DNA from: Cutibacterium sp.
GTDB taxonomy: Bacteria > Actinomycetota > Actinomycetes > Propionibacteriales > Propionibacteriaceae
NCBI RefSeq assembly: GCF_030525615.1
Contig: NZ_JAUNEJ010000001.1
Location: 752,696 to 800,227 of the forward strand
DNA: 47,532 nucleotides
Direction: 5' to 3'
The position numbers were made by a program, and so were the translations under genes. Numbering within the stretch: position 1 is the first letter of the stretch; every line of letters begins with the position of its first letter. Below, piece by piece: positions 1 to 9,665 of the stretch. Below the pieces are notes generated by a model. That model worked only from the letters and a program-made list of their open reading frames with translations. It ran no database searches and was not told the DNA's origin.

Positions 1-500
1 GTGTCGAGGATTTCGACCTTGTAATCGTGGCGTTCAGCCCACCGTAAGTACATCCGCAGCAGCATTTCGGCGAAATCAGCTGCGTCGACCCCACCAGCCT
101 CAGAACGAATCGTCACAACGGCCTCACGCTCGTCGTATTGGCCAGACAACAGGGTACGAACTTCGAGGGCGTCAATCTCTTGTCGAAGTTTAGCTGTCTC
201 GCTGGTCGCCTCTTCCAGAGACTCAGAGTCCTCGTCCTCAGCGGCGAACTCCAGCAGAACCTGAACGTCCTCGATCCGAGAACGAAGCCGAGCCAGACGC
301 TCAATTTCAGCTTGCAGGGCAGACAACCGGGAGGTTACCCGCTGAGCGTTTTCCTGGTCGTCCCACAGGTTGGGAGCGGCCACCTGCTTTTCGAGATCCG
401 CGATCTCGGCCTTCTTGGCTTCGGGGTCGAGGACGTTTTCAATCGAGGAAAGGGACGTGTCGAGCTCCTCGACGGTCTGCTGAAGATCTACCAATGCCAC
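1..500 (-). CDS. prfB: Peptide chain release factor 2, N-terminal part (cut by window edge)
   Basis: This is the N-terminal region of RF2, which recognises UGA and UAA stop codons and triggers peptide release. The reverse-strand frame is open from about position 509 to the window edge. It gives the helical domain 1 of class I release factors ([20 protein letters not shown], then a run of coiled Leu/Glu/Arg residues), followed by [20 protein letters not shown] and [14 protein letters not shown], the opening of the peptidyl-tRNA hydrolase domain. The GGQ motif lies beyond the window. I chose GTG at 500, which has a TAGAGT hexamer 8 nt upstream; TTG at 509 is an alternative, and no Shine-Dalgarno is seen for either. 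No programmed frameshift can be judged because the usual site may be off-window. Identity is secure; the start is not. Confidence 0.9.
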   Translation of the reverse strand, partial: MALVDLQQTVEELDTSLSSIENVLDPEAKKAEIADLEKQVAAPNLWDDQENAQRVTSRLSALQAEIERLARLRSRIEDVQVLLEFAAEDEDSESLEEATSETAKLRQEIDALEVRTLLSGQYDEREAVVTIRSEAGGVDAADFAEMLLRMYLRWAERHDYKVEILD

Positions 501-630
501 GTCGATCAACTCTACAGGGACACAACGACAAGTCCGCCGTCACTGGCCCGGATGATGCAGGCATGTTCCGGCCTCGATACACTTGCACGAGTTCGCGACA
601 TTCTTGTGACTCGTTAGAATGAAGCGCCCG

Positions 631-704
631 GGGCGTATAGCTCAGTTGGTCAGAGCGCCTGCCTTACACGCTGGAGGTCGCCGGTTCGAACCCGGCTACG
701 CCCA
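631..704 (+). tRNA. tRNA-Val (anticodon TAC)
   Basis: A full cloverleaf can be folded. The 7-bp acceptor stem is GGGCGTA/TACGCCC, the D-stem is GCTC/GAGC, the anticodon loop is CTTACAC with anticodon TAC (Val), and the T-arm is GCCGG-TTCGAAC-CCGGC, followed by discriminator A. CCA is not encoded. The anticodon stem CCTGC/GCTGG contains a T-T mismatch at its third pair. A TAGAAT hexamer at 615-620 sits at the right distance to be the -10 element of its own promoter. Confidence 0.95.
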
Positions 705-856
705 CCCTTGGTCGCCTGCACGCCAAAACTCATCCAAAAATACTATCTTTAATGCCGGGAACATACATTCGTTCATCTATATTTCGCTCTGTGGCGGACC
801 CCCCCATTCCGGTAGTATGAGCATTCCCGATGTTCATTAGCGAATAAGGAACCCAG

Positions 857-1399
857 ATGACACAGTCGAACCCCCCCCAATGGCCCAGCCAGACCCCTAC
901 GAATGACGGACGCGACTCGTTCGGACAGCCTTCAACTGGCAACCCTTATCAGGTCCCGGACCCTTACTCTCAATATAACGATCCCTCCGGCCAAGACCAC
1001 CGCAGACCGCACGTGAGTTTCGGCCGCGCCATCAAGCTCTTCTTCAAGAATTACGCTGTTTTCCGTGGCCGGGCCTCGCGCTCCGAGTATTGGTGGACCT
1101 TCCTCTTTTTGGTACTGGTTTCATCCGTCTTGGAGGCCATCAACGCCGTCACGGCATCTCCAGGACACGAGTCGTCACTGTATCTGGTCCTGTACGCTAT
1201 CTGGGGTCTGGGCACGCTCATCCCCTCATTGGCGATCCAAGTGCGCCGCCTGCACGACACCAATCGCTCTGGTTGGTGGGTACTTATCAACCTCATCCCG
1301 CTCGTTGGCCAGATTTGGATACTGATCTACTTCCTCCTGGATTCTCACCCGGATGCATGGCAGACCTACGACAAGGAGCCACTGCCTGCTACTGAGTGA
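857..1399 (+). CDS. DUF805 family membrane protein
   Basis: A 180-residue protein with a hydrophilic Pro/Gln/Ser/Asp-rich cytoplasmic N-terminus (about residues 1-52), then the DUF805 pattern: FFKNYAVFRGRASRSEYWW, a hydrophobic segment, a second one (YLVLYAIWGLGTLIPSLAI), the conserved QVRRLHDTNRSGWW motif and a last membrane segment (LIPLVGQIWILIYFLL). The family is widespread in bacteria and its function is not established. The ATG at 857 has an AAGGA ribosome-binding site about 9 nt upstream, and a TAGTAT hexamer at 813-818 may be its -10. It stands alone between tRNA-Val and a shared terminator with ftsK. Family assignment is confident; role unknown. Confidence 0.88.
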   Translation: MTQSNPPQWPSQTPTNDGRDSFGQPSTGNPYQVPDPYSQYNDPSGQDHRRPHVSFGRAIKLFFKNYAVFRGRASRSEYWWTFLFLVLVSSVLEAINAVTASPGHESSLYLVLYAIWGLGTLIPSLAIQVRRLHDTNRSGWWVLINLIPLVGQIWILIYFLLDSHPDAWQTYDKEPLPATE

Positions 1400-1423
1400 T
1401 ACATCAGGTGTCTCACAACTACC

Positions 1424-1451
1424 GGGGTCCACACCACATGGTGTGGACCCC
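1424..1451. terminator. Bidirectional terminator between DUF805 gene and ftsK
   Basis: A near-perfect palindrome: GGGGTCCACACCA, then CA, then TGGTGTGGACCCC. The plus-strand side is followed by ATATTTGATT. It lies in the gap between two convergent genes, so it probably ends both transcripts. Confidence 0.85.
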
Positions 1452-1463
1452 ATATTTGATTGG

Positions 1464-4046
1464 TCAGGCCTCGGCCTGCAGATGTGCCAGCACATCGTCA
1501 AGGTCGTCAGGGCGTACCAGCACCTCGCGAGGCTTCGACCCTTCTGAAGGACCGACAACATTGCGGGTCTCCAAGATGTCCATGAGACGACCGGCCTTGG
1601 CAAATCCGACACGCAATTTGCGCTGCAACATCGACGTCGATCCGAGCTGCAGCTCCACGACGAGCTTGGCCGCCTCGAGCACAAGCTCCAGATCATCGCC
1701 AATATCCTCGGCAACCTTCTTCTCGGCTGTCGGGGCAGCGACGTCATCGCGGTAGTGGGCCTCCATCTGAGACTTCACGTGAGCGACAACCTGGTGGATT
1801 TCAGAATCCGACACCCAGGAACCCTGCACACGTACAGGCTTGGACGCTCCCATCGGCAGAAACAGTCCGTCACCCTGACCGACCAGCTTCTCAGCACCCG
1901 GTTGGTCCAAGATGACTCGAGAATCCGTCATTGAGGAGGTTGCGAAAGCCAATCGCGACGGGATATTAGCCTTGATGAGGCCGGTACACACGTCAGTTGA
2001 TGGACGCTGGGTGGCCAACACCAGGTGGATGCCGGCGGCTCGAGCCAGCTGAGTGATACGAACGATGGAGTCTTCGACATCGCGCGGGGCCACCAGCATC
2101 AGATCGGCCAATTCGTCCACCACGACTAGCAGGTAAGGATACGGGGCCAGCACCCGCTCGGAACCAGGCGGAGGAGTGACCTCTCCTGCCATCACAGCCT
2201 TGTTGAAATCCTTGACGTGGCGGAAGCCGAAGGCGGCCAGATCGTCGTAACGCTGATCCATCTCGCGAACCACCCATTGCAAAGCCTCAGCGGCCTTCTT
2301 GGCGCTGGTGATGATGGGGGTCACCAGGTGAGGAATCCCTTCATACTGAGTGAGTTCCACTCGCTTGGGATCAACAAGCATCATGCGAACCTCATCAGGG
2401 GTAGCTCGCATCATCACGGAGGTGATGAGGGAGTTGACGAAGCTCGACTTACCAGAACCCGTCGCGCCTGCCACTAATAGGTGGGGCATCTTCGCGACGT
2501 TCGCAATGACGAATCCACCCTCAACGTCCTTGCCCAGCCCTACAACCAAGGGGTTGTGATCGCTGCGGGCCTTCGAGGAACGTAGGACGTCGCCCAGGGA
2601 GACGATCTCCTTGTCCCGGTTGGGAATCTCGATACCGATCGCTGACTTACCAGGGATGGGCGACAGAATACGCACATCCGGAGACGCCACCGCGTAGGCA
2701 ATATTCTTACTCAATGCGGTGACCTTCTCGACCTTGACAGCAGCCCCGAGCTCCACCTCATAACGAGTGACCGTCGGGCCACGCGAGTATCCAGTGACCT
2801 GCGCGTCGATCCCGAACTCGTCAAAGACCGACGACAACTTGGACACGACGGCGTCAGAGGCCTCAGTACGAGCCTGTGGCACCGTGCCGGGACGAAGAAG
2901 TTCAGAAGCGGGCAAGGTGTAGGCGATGTCACCGGACAGCTGCAATTGCTCGACGCGAGCCGGAATCGGCTGGTGCGCCGGCGGTTCGAGATCAGCGTGC
3001 TCGTGAACGGTAAATCCCTGCGGCAACCCGGCACTTGTGGGTTCCTGGGCCACTTCGTTGTCACTCCCACGTTCGGGGGCCGCAGAACCCTTCTGAGAGT
3101 CCGAGGACGTTTCGTCGACGATCTCAGCGTCAAAAATAGCGTCGAGACTCTCATTGGTGCGCTCGGCGCTGCTCTTGGACCTCTTGGAACGACGATCCTT
3201 GACAGGGGTCATCTGCTGCGTGGCAACCTCGTCGGGATTCATATCGACCAGGGTGTCTCCCACCAGCGGGCTGTCATAGGCCCGTCGAGACTCGATCTCG
3301 CGAGGGTTGACGACTGCTCGGTGGGAGGCACTGCGGACTCGCGCTATCCAGTCGACGAGGGGGCGGCCCACGATGAGCAGAATCCCCAGAGCCGTCACGA
3401 GAATGAGCAGAGGCAATGCGACCCACTTCGTCAGGAGATCCGCCAGCAGGCTCGAAGAAATGTAACCGAGCATACCTCCGGCAGAGCGGACCGCCTCAGG
3501 ATGATCTGGACGCGGAAGTCCGTGGGCAATGTTGATGACTCCGAGAAGGCCGAGGAAGAAACACACCCAACCCAGCACCTCGCGTCCACCTGTGCCGTTG
3601 GTCGCCGGGTGACGCAGGATGTGCCACATCATGGCCAGACCCAACAATGGCAAGGCGTATGATAACGACCCAAAGATCGTTGCGACCCCCATTCGCAGAC
3701 CATTGCCGAATCCACCTGGAAGATCGAACCAAAATCCGGCAGCGATCAGGGCAGATAGCACCAGCAGCACCAGACCTGTGCCGTCTCGGGTCACTTCCGG
3801 CTCAGTTGGACGTCCACCAATGCTGCGGACCATGGTCCCCAGTCCGCGCGCAATACCCGACCAGGTCGCCGACAACGCTCGGGCCACCGGATTCGCGGAA
3901 CTGGGTGCACTCGGTGGCGTCGACCTGCTTCTCGAACTGGTCGACGTCTTTTTGTTACTTCTGTTCGAGCGTGTTCCCGAACTACGCGACGATTTCTTCG
4001 CCGTCGTATTTCGGGACCGAGCTGGGGAAGACGCACGAGTCGCCAT
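1464..4046 (-). CDS. ftsK: FtsK/SpoIIIE-family DNA translocase
   Basis: A septum-anchored ATP-driven DNA pump that clears chromosome termini during division. The 860-residue product begins with a Ser/Arg/Lys-rich tail, then four or five membrane segments (about residues 90-235), a variable acidic/Ser-rich linker (about 270-375) and the motor: Walker A GATGSGKSS near 527-535, Walker B LLVVVDELADLM near 639-650, and the ATQRPSTDV segment. A C-terminal winged-helix gamma domain (about 784-845, AAKLVVELQLGSTSMLQRKL) would read KOPS-like orienting sequences. I start it at ATG 4046 because TAACGT stands 7 nt upstream (leaderless pattern); the frame stays open for 11 more codons to another ATG. It lies downstream of thiL on the same strand and ends at the shared terminator. 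Confidence 0.95.
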   Translation of the reverse strand: MATRASSPARSRNTTAKKSSRSSGTRSNRSNKKTSTSSRSRSTPPSAPSSANPVARALSATWSGIARGLGTMVRSIGGRPTEPEVTRDGTGLVLLVLSALIAAGFWFDLPGGFGNGLRMGVATIFGSLSYALPLLGLAMMWHILRHPATNGTGGREVLGWVCFFLGLLGVINIAHGLPRPDHPEAVRSAGGMLGYISSSLLADLLTKWVALPLLILVTALGILLIVGRPLVDWIARVRSASHRAVVNPREIESRRAYDSPLVGDTLVDMNPDEVATQQMTPVKDRRSKRSKSSAERTNESLDAIFDAEIVDETSSDSQKGSAAPERGSDNEVAQEPTSAGLPQGFTVHEHADLEPPAHQPIPARVEQLQLSGDIAYTLPASELLRPGTVPQARTEASDAVVSKLSSVFDEFGIDAQVTGYSRGPTVTRYEVELGAAVKVEKVTALSKNIAYAVASPDVRILSPIPGKSAIGIEIPNRDKEIVSLGDVLRSSKARSDHNPLVVGLGKDVEGGFVIANVAKMPHLLVAGATGSGKSSFVNSLITSVMMRATPDEVRMMLVDPKRVELTQYEGIPHLVTPIITSAKKAAEALQWVVREMDQRYDDLAAFGFRHVKDFNKAVMAGEVTPPPGSERVLAPYPYLLVVVDELADLMLVAPRDVEDSIVRITQLARAAGIHLVLATQRPSTDVCTGLIKANIPSRLAFATSSMTDSRVILDQPGAEKLVGQGDGLFLPMGASKPVRVQGSWVSDSEIHQVVAHVKSQMEAHYRDDVAAPTAEKKVAEDIGDDLELVLEAAKLVVELQLGSTSMLQRKLRVGFAKAGRLMDILETRNVVGPSEGSKPREVLVRPDDLDDVLAHLQAEA

Positions 4047-4148
4047 GTCATTGACGTTATCAACCATGGCAGCCACCATCCGGCAGGCGAGGCGGAGAGT
4101 CAGATGATTAAGGCATATCGCGCCGTGGATGTGAATGCCGTGGTCATC

Positions 4149-5111
4149 TCAGGACTGAAAATGCGTCCAGCCTCGCTCATGCTGCCATGGCTGGCCATCG
4201 ACGAGAACCGTGGGGTCGCCCATTTCGCCGGGAGGAAGCACCCGTCCGATAACCGTCCATCCCTGCGGAACAGTGCCGGGAGTGAAGGTCGCTGCCAGGG
4301 CATGATCCTCTCCTCCAGCGAGAACCCAGTTGAGCGGATCCATGCCGGTTGCCATACCGACGGTGCGAACCGATTCCTCGATGTCAAGACTCGAGGTGGT
4401 GATGTCGATGGCGAATCCAGACTGCTCTGCAATGTGACCCAGATCGGCCAACAAACCGTCTGAGACGTCAATCATGGCGTGGGCACCAGCCTCAGCGGCC
4501 ACTCGTCCCTGCCGATAAGGGACTTCAGGGCACCGTTGGGCCGAAACTGCCGCACGCGGGGAGCGGAAACCGCGGCCGAGCAGCACCAGCCCAGCAGCGG
4601 CCAGGCCGAGCTGCCCGATAACTGCTACTTCGTCACCCGGAACGGCGCCGTCACGACGCACTGGAGCCATTCCCGCCGTTTGACCGATGACGGTGACAGC
4701 GATACTGATAACCGGACCAGCAGTCGTATCTCCTCCCACGACGCTCACTCCGGCCTTCTCAGCCTCGGCGGCCATTCCCGCCATGAACTCTTGGGCCCAG
4801 GAAGCCGCCAGATCTCCTGGCGCAGAGAAACCGACAACGAGGGCGACCGGGACAGCGCCCATCGCCTCGATATCGGAGACATTAACAGCGACGGCCTTCC
4901 GGCCAACATCACTCGCTGTCGACCAGCGGCGACGGAAATGTACCTCTTCTACCAGGACATCGGTAGATACCACGGCAGAACCGTCAATCTGGAAGACAGC
5001 ACCGTCATCCCCTGGCCCAAGAGTGACCGCCCGGCTCATGGGTAGATCCTTGACGAGGGCGGAAATGAGCGGGAACTCCCCCACCTGGGAAATGGTCGTC
5101 GTGGTGGCCAT
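4149..5111 (-). CDS. thiL: Thiamine-monophosphate kinase
   Basis: ThiL phosphorylates thiamine monophosphate to the active cofactor thiamine diphosphate. The 320-residue product shows the AIR-synthase/PurM-like fold markers: PGDDGAVF near the N-terminus, STDVLVEEVHFRR, VNVSDIEAMGA, VVGGDTT and IDVSDGLLADLGHIAEQS. Length fits the family. The ATG at 5111 is preceded by AAGGAGATCCC, a strong ribosome-binding site; an in-frame upstream extension to 5177 has no such support. It is divergent from the DUF3515 lipoprotein gene, whose start lies only 47 bp away, so the promoters are packed between them. ddl, commonly a neighbour of thiL in actinobacteria, lies just beyond. Confidence 0.95.
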   Translation of the reverse strand: MATTTTISQVGEFPLISALVKDLPMSRAVTLGPGDDGAVFQIDGSAVVSTDVLVEEVHFRRRWSTASDVGRKAVAVNVSDIEAMGAVPVALVVGFSAPGDLAASWAQEFMAGMAAEAEKAGVSVVGGDTTAGPVISIAVTVIGQTAGMAPVRRDGAVPGDEVAVIGQLGLAAAGLVLLGRGFRSPRAAVSAQRCPEVPYRQGRVAAEAGAHAMIDVSDGLLADLGHIAEQSGFAIDITTSSLDIEESVRTVGMATGMDPLNWVLAGGEDHALAATFTPGTVPQGWTVIGRVLPPGEMGDPTVLVDGQPWQHERGWTHFQS

Positions 5112-5158
5112 GGGATCTCCTTGAGGGCTGGTTGTCGATAACACGCTACCGTGAAAGC

Positions 5159-5611
5159 GTGCCCATCCATCATGCAACCCGATGTGCCGCCCTGCTAGCT
5201 GTGCTGGCTGGCACGGCGGCGTGCTCAGGCCAGCAGCCCATTGCCCATCCGTCTCCCAGCGGTTCGGCCGCTGCCGGATGTCAGGCTGTCATGGCTGATC
5301 TGCCTCAGACGGTTGCCGGGGTGGGGCTCGAGGATCACGATACGACGGTGGCTACCTGGGGTGACCCGCGCATAGTGCTTCGTTGTGGTGTGGACAAACC
5401 TTCTGCGTTGGAACCGACCTCTCGCTGTGACGTCATCAACGATGTGGGCTGGTTCGCCGAGCAGATCGAGGAAGGCTGGCGATTCACGACCATCGGGAGG
5501 GCCGGCAACATCGAAGTAAGCGTTCCGGCCATGTATGCGCCCGAAGCCGACGCCTTGGTTGATTTGTCAACTGCCGTCAAAAAGATGCCGGTCGTGCGCC
5601 CCTGTCAGTAA
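5159..5611 (+). CDS. DUF3515 family putative lipoprotein
   Basis: A 150-residue exported protein. The N-terminus has a short basic region, a hydrophobic core (AALLAVLAGTAA) and a Cys in a lipobox-like context (GTAAC; Thr at -3 is unusual), so it is probably lipid-anchored. The mature part fits DUF3515: a conserved Cys, LPQTVAGVG, WGDPRIVLRCGV, a further Cys near VINDVGWFAEQ and a late Cys, which could pair as disulphides. The family usually lies next to thiL or ddl in actinobacteria, as here; function unknown. GTG at 5159 has TACCGT 6 nt upstream, the leaderless pattern; a TTG at 5132 is less likely. Confidence 0.78.
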   Translation: MPIHHATRCAALLAVLAGTAACSGQQPIAHPSPSGSAAAGCQAVMADLPQTVAGVGLEDHDTTVATWGDPRIVLRCGVDKPSALEPTSRCDVINDVGWFAEQIEEGWRFTTIGRAGNIEVSVPAMYAPEADALVDLSTAVKKMPVVRPCQ

Positions 5612-5643
5612 TCAGCCCTGTCAGTCATCGACCCCGCCGGTAA

Positions 5644-6741
5644 TCAGCGAAGTCCAAGTGGGCGTTCTAAGGCCAGTTCGATGAGCTCGCTGACGATTTG
5701 GGCGTAGGTCATGCCACTGGCTTGCCACATGAGGGGGAATCCCGAGGTTCGGGTGAATCCGGGCATGGTGTTGGGCTCGTTGACGTAGACGGCGCCGTCC
5801 GAGGTCACGAAGGTGTCAATACGGGCAAGTCCTTCGCAGCCAAGAACCCTGAACGCCTTGGTCGCTACTTCCTGGACGCGAGCGCGGGTCTCGTCGTCGA
5901 GCGCGGCTCGTGGCTGGACAGACGCTTTCTGCTCCCCGGTGAGGTACTTGGCTTCGAAGTCGTAGAACCCGTCGGGGTCATGGACGACGATTTCACCCGG
6001 TACCGAGGCTCGAGGAACAGCCCCGTGGTGGCCATCGAGAATGGAGCACTCGATTTCTCGGCCTACAATCCCCTGTTCGATGAGGACCTTCTTGTCGTGC
6101 CGTCGAGCCATCTCGATGGCAGCTTCCAACCGGTCGGGGCTTGCCACTTTTGAGATACCAATGGAGGACCCGCCACGGGCTGGTTTGACGAACAGCGGGT
6201 AGGTCAAACGGGAGGCAGCCTTAAGGACACCATTGCGATCCTCTCGCCACTCGTGGTCGCGCACGACGATATAGGGTCCTACCAGAACCCCAGCCTCAGC
6301 CAGGATCATCTTGGTGAGGTGCTTGTCCATGCAGTTGGCACTGGCCGCAACACCACACCCCACATAGCGCACCCCAGCCATCTCCAACAGCCCCTGGATG
6401 GTGCCATCTTCACCGAAAGGTCCGTGGAGTACCGGGAAGACGACCTGGATGGGGTCGGTATTGCCCTGGGTGTCGACAATGCAGGCACCTTCTGGCATTT
6501 GTGTAACCGAAACCAGGGAACGATTCCCCACCTCCACGACCGGAAGCTGGCCGGTGTTAGGCAGATCGAGGATCTCGTCGACCCCATAGCGTACCCAAAC
6601 CCCATCAGGGGTGATCCCCACACCCGAGACGTCATATCGGTCCCGGTCAATCGCAGCTACCACGTTTGCCGCTGACAGGCAGGAGATCGAATGCTCCGAA
6701 CTCATCCCACCGAAGATGACAGCAACGTGGGTGCGATTCAT
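5644..6741 (-). CDS. ddl: D-alanine--D-alanine ligase
   Basis: Makes the D-Ala-D-Ala dipeptide for peptidoglycan precursors, using ATP. The 365-residue product has the ATP-grasp layout: N-terminal VIFGGMSSEHSISCLSA, PVLHGPFGEDGTIQGLLE in the first domain, YPLFVKPARGGSSIGISKV (ATP-binding), IEQGIVGREIECSIL, and the C-terminal EGLARIDTF and NEPNTMPGFT motifs holding metal and substrate ligands. ATG 6741 has AAAGGA 6-7 nt upstream; the upstream in-frame extension has no support. In many actinobacteria gpsA lies between plsC and ddl. Here only 108 bp separate the two genes and gpsA is absent. It converges with the DUF3515 gene. Confidence 0.96.
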   Translation of the reverse strand: MNRTHVAVIFGGMSSEHSISCLSAANVVAAIDRDRYDVSGVGITPDGVWVRYGVDEILDLPNTGQLPVVEVGNRSLVSVTQMPEGACIVDTQGNTDPIQVVFPVLHGPFGEDGTIQGLLEMAGVRYVGCGVAASANCMDKHLTKMILAEAGVLVGPYIVVRDHEWREDRNGVLKAASRLTYPLFVKPARGGSSIGISKVASPDRLEAAIEMARRHDKKVLIEQGIVGREIECSILDGHHGAVPRASVPGEIVVHDPDGFYDFEAKYLTGEQKASVQPRAALDDETRARVQEVATKAFRVLGCEGLARIDTFVTSDGAVYVNEPNTMPGFTRTSGFPLMWQASGMTYAQIVSELIELALERPLGLR

Positions 6742-6849
6742 GTGAAGTCCTTTCGCTATATCGGCATTCCAGCCTACCGACCCACCATGTATTGAGGGTC
6801 GGCGACTGGCCGCGCAGGACAACCTACTGGGACAACCTAGTGAGGCAAC

Positions 6850-7590
6850 CTACTTGGGAACCCGCGTCCCCTTGCGGATGTCATAGCGGTCCGGAGGCGG
6901 CAACTCATCGCGAGCGCGAGCTACCTGGGCGTCGATGGCGTCCATAATGCGATTGGTAGCTTCTCTGGCCGCCGCGAAATCTTCACAGCCATGCAGATCA
7001 GACAGCTCAACCTCAGTCCCGCAGTACAGCTTCATGGTCTTGCGGGGCCACAGTTTAGGGAAGGTCATCTTCTTGTATCCCATAACCTCTTGAGGACCCC
7101 ACTGCCCGATCGGGATGACGGGGACCCCGGTCTCTAGGGCCAGCCGCGCTGCACCTGTTCTCCCCGTCATCGGCCAGTGCAGGGGATCTGCAGTGATCGT
7201 GCCTTCCGGATACATCACCACCGTCATGCCTTTGTCCAGAGCAGCCTTGGCGTAGTCGAGAGCCTTCGCCGGATTCGGGCCTTTGCGGTCCACCGGGATT
7301 TGACCGGTGGCAGAGGCCCACCACCCAACGATCGGCACTGAGAACAGCTCCCGCTTGGCCAACCAGTGTGGCCAACGGCCATGAGCAATCAAGAAGGCTC
7401 CCAACACGACGGGGTCGTAGTTAGAGACGTGATTGCTGACGATGAGGACTGGCCCTGGTCCGGGCAGATTCTCACCACCGTGATGGTCGAATCGCGTCAA
7501 GGTACGGGCCAGCGGGCACAGCACCCGCGCACCCATCCGGAACGCGTGACCAGGGGTGTCGGCTGGATTAGTCACGGCGGGCAGCACCAC
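6850..7590 (-). CDS. plsC: 1-acyl-sn-glycerol-3-phosphate acyltransferase (PlsC family)
   Basis: A membrane-associated acyltransferase that adds the second acyl chain to make phosphatidic acid for phospholipid synthesis. The 246-residue product contains the catalytic HX4D motif (SNHVSNYDPV), the substrate-binding KRELF block with GQIPVDRKG, and YPEGTIT. The C-terminus is basic and ends in RKGTRVPK. The GTG at 7590 has AGGAG 7 nt upstream. It lies 61 bp after leuD and 108 bp before ddl on the same strand, so it may be in one long transcript with them. Family paralogues with other acyl acceptors exist, so the exact substrate is inferred. Confidence 0.9.
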   Translation of the reverse strand: MVLPAVTNPADTPGHAFRMGARVLCPLARTLTRFDHHGGENLPGPGPVLIVSNHVSNYDPVVLGAFLIAHGRWPHWLAKRELFSVPIVGWWASATGQIPVDRKGPNPAKALDYAKAALDKGMTVVMYPEGTITADPLHWPMTGRTGAARLALETGVPVIPIGQWGPQEVMGYKKMTFPKLWPRKTMKLYCGTEVELSDLHGCEDFAAAREATNRIMDAIDAQVARARDELPPPDRYDIRKGTRVPK

Positions 7591-7651
7591 GGTGTCTCTC
7601 CTAAGTGATACGGACTAGCTCACCTTATCGGCTTGCGTCGGTTTCACCGGG

Positions 7652-8242
7652 TCACAATGTCGTCGGCAGGAAGGATGGTCGACGAGCCTCGTAGGCGGCG
7701 ATGTCGTCGGCGTATGTGAGAGTCTCGCCAATGGCGTCCAGGCCGGAGAGCAGACGTTGACGGGTAACGTCGTCGATCTGGAATGGATAGGAGGTGCCGT
7801 CAGGTTGGCTGATCGTCTTGTCCTCGAGGCAGACGGTGAGCTCCTCCCCAGGTTTCTGTTCGGCGAAGTCCCACAGCTTTTCCACGGTCTCGGGGTCCAC
7901 CTGGGCCAACAGCAGTCCGTTGTTTCCGGAGTTGTTACGGAAGATGTCGGCAAACCGAGATCCGATGACGACTTTGAATCCGTAATTCTGGAGGGCCCAG
8001 ACTGCGTGCTCTCGGGAGGATCCGATCCCGAAATCGGGCCCCACGATGAGGATTGATCCGGTGCGCCACGGCTCCTTGTTCAGCACGAAGTCGGGCTCCG
8101 AACGCCAGGAAGCAAACAGGCCGTCCTCAAAACCGGTGCGGGTAATGCGCTTGAGGTAGACCGCCGGGATTATCTGGTCAGTATCGACGTTCGCCCTTCG
8201 CAGCGGGACGGGAACTCCGGTGTGGGTGGTAAATGCGTCCAT
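7652..8242 (-). CDS. leuD: 3-isopropylmalate dehydratase small subunit
   Basis: Small subunit of isopropylmalate isomerase, which converts 2- to 3-isopropylmalate in leucine synthesis. The 196-residue product has the swivelling aconitase-domain motifs: [45 protein letters not shown] (substrate loop) and [17 protein letters not shown]. The ATG at 8242 begins 1 nt after the leuC stop codon, with AGGAGG from the end of leuC serving as ribosome-binding site, so the two subunits are translationally coupled. An in-frame extension running back into leuC is a shadow. Confidence 0.97.
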   Translation of the reverse strand: MDAFTTHTGVPVPLRRANVDTDQIIPAVYLKRITRTGFEDGLFASWRSEPDFVLNKEPWRTGSILIVGPDFGIGSSREHAVWALQNYGFKVVIGSRFADIFRNNSGNNGLLLAQVDPETVEKLWDFAEQKPGEELTVCLEDKTISQPDGTSYPFQIDDVTRQRLLSGLDAIGETLTYADDIAAYEARRPSFLPTTL

Positions 8243-8243
8243 C

Positions 8244-9665
8244 TCAGGCCTCCTGGGCAACGGGTGACAGATCGGCAGGGCTGGCAAGCCGTCCGATGAC
8301 AGCGGTGGCAGCAGCGACGGCCGGTGAGACGAGGTGGGTTCGTCCGCCCTTGCCCTGACGACCCTCAAAGTTGCGGTTCGAGGTGGAGGCGGAACGCTCT
8401 CCTGGTGACAGCTGGTCGGGGTTCATTCCCAAGCACATCGAGCAACCAGCCCCGCGCCACTCGGCTCCAGCCTGGGTAAAGATCTCGTCCAGACCTTCTT
8501 CCATGGCCTGCAGACGTACTCGGGCTGACCCAGGGACAACGAGCATCCGAGTTCCCTCGGCAATGTGGCGTCCCTTGAGGACCTCGGCGGCCAGTCGAAG
8601 ATCTTCAATACGACCGTTAGTGCATGACCCCAGAAAAACGGTGTCAATGGCGATATCGCGCATCTTTGTGCCCGGGGTGAGGTCCATGTACTCCAAAGCC
8701 CGAGCGGCTGCGCTGCGGTCCACCTCGTCATGGAAGTCATCGGCAGCCGGGACAACTCCGTCCAACGGGACCCCTTGACCCGGGTTCGTTCCCCACGTCA
8801 CAAAAGGCGTGAGCTGAGAGGCGTCAAGGTGAATCTCGGCGTCAAAAGTAGCGTCATCGTCAGTGCGCAAAGTGCGCCAATATTCGACTGCCTCATCCCA
8901 CTGCTTGCCCTTGGGGGCGTGCGGACGGTCCTTGAGGTAAGCGAAGGTCGTCTCGTCGGGGGCAACCATGCCGGCGCGAGCTCCCCACTCGATCGACATA
9001 TTGCAGATGGTCATGCGGCCCTCCATCGACATCTTCTCGATGGCCTCGCCGCGATACTCCACCATGTGGCCCTGACCGCCCCCGGTACCGGTTGTGGAGA
9101 TAAGGGCCAAGATGAGATCCTTCGGAGTCACTCCTTCCGGAAGCTGCCCATCAACCGTCACCGCCATCGTCTTCGGCTTCACCTGAGGCAGGGTCTGAGT
9201 GGCCAGCACGTGCTCAACTTCACTGGTGCCGATACCAAAGGCCAGCGCACCGAAAGCGCCGTGAGTCGAGGTGTGGGAATCACCACACACGATCGTCATG
9301 CCCGGTTGTGTGAGGCCCAGCTGAGGCCCGATGATATGTACGACACCCTGGTCCACGTCACCGAGGGAGTGCAGAGGCACGCCGAACTCAGGGGCATTCT
9401 TTCGCAACGTCTCAACCTGAGCCCGCGAGATCGGATCGGCAATCGGTTTGAGAATGTCAAGGGTCGGAATGTTGTGGTCTTCGGTCGCAATCGTCAGATC
9501 TGGGCGACGAACCTTACGGCCTGCCAGCCGCAGTCCGTCGAAGGCCTGGGGGCTGGTCACCTCGTGAACAAGGTGAAGGTCGATGTAGAGAAGATCGCGC
9601 TCCCCGTTCTGTCCGTGTCTGACAACGTGGGCGTCCCAGAGCTTCTCGCTCAGCGTCCTCCCCAT
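8244..9665 (-). CDS. leuC: 3-isopropylmalate dehydratase large subunit
   Basis: Catalytic 4Fe-4S subunit of isopropylmalate isomerase. The 473-residue product carries [14 protein letters not shown] at the start, [39 protein letters not shown], and the three cluster-ligand cysteines in [14 protein letters not shown] and [13 protein letters not shown], then [17 protein letters not shown]. Full length for the family. ATG 9665 is preceded by GAAAGGGAAAG. It is divergent from the IclR-type regulator across 123 bp, the arrangement in which LtbR controls leuCD in corynebacteria. Confidence 0.98.
   Translation of the reverse strand: MGRTLSEKLWDAHVVRHGQNGERDLLYIDLHLVHEVTSPQAFDGLRLAGRKVRRPDLTIATEDHNIPTLDILKPIADPISRAQVETLRKNAPEFGVPLHSLGDVDQGVVHIIGPQLGLTQPGMTIVCGDSHTSTHGAFGALAFGIGTSEVEHVLATQTLPQVKPKTMAVTVDGQLPEGVTPKDLILALISTTGTGGGQGHMVEYRGEAIEKMSMEGRMTICNMSIEWGARAGMVAPDETTFAYLKDRPHAPKGKQWDEAVEYWRTLRTDDDATFDAEIHLDASQLTPFVTWGTNPGQGVPLDGVVPAADDFHDEVDRSAAARALEYMDLTPGTKMRDIAIDTVFLGSCTNGRIEDLRLAAEVLKGRHIAEGTRMLVVPGSARVRLQAMEEGLDEIFTQAGAEWRGAGCSMCLGMNPDQLSPGERSASTSNRNFEGRQGKGGRTHLVSPAVAAATAVIGRLASPADLSPVAQEA

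Noticed and set aside
138..617. Long plus-strand frame opposite prfB
   Set aside because: Its composition is the shadow of prfB; the minus strand gives clear RF2 sequence.
619..840. Plus-strand reading frame covering tRNA-Val
   Set aside because: It runs through the whole tRNA gene and has no ribosome-binding site or recognisable domain.
2946..3662. 238-codon frame antisense to ftsK
   Set aside because: Antisense shadow in the third-position-GC frame; no motif.
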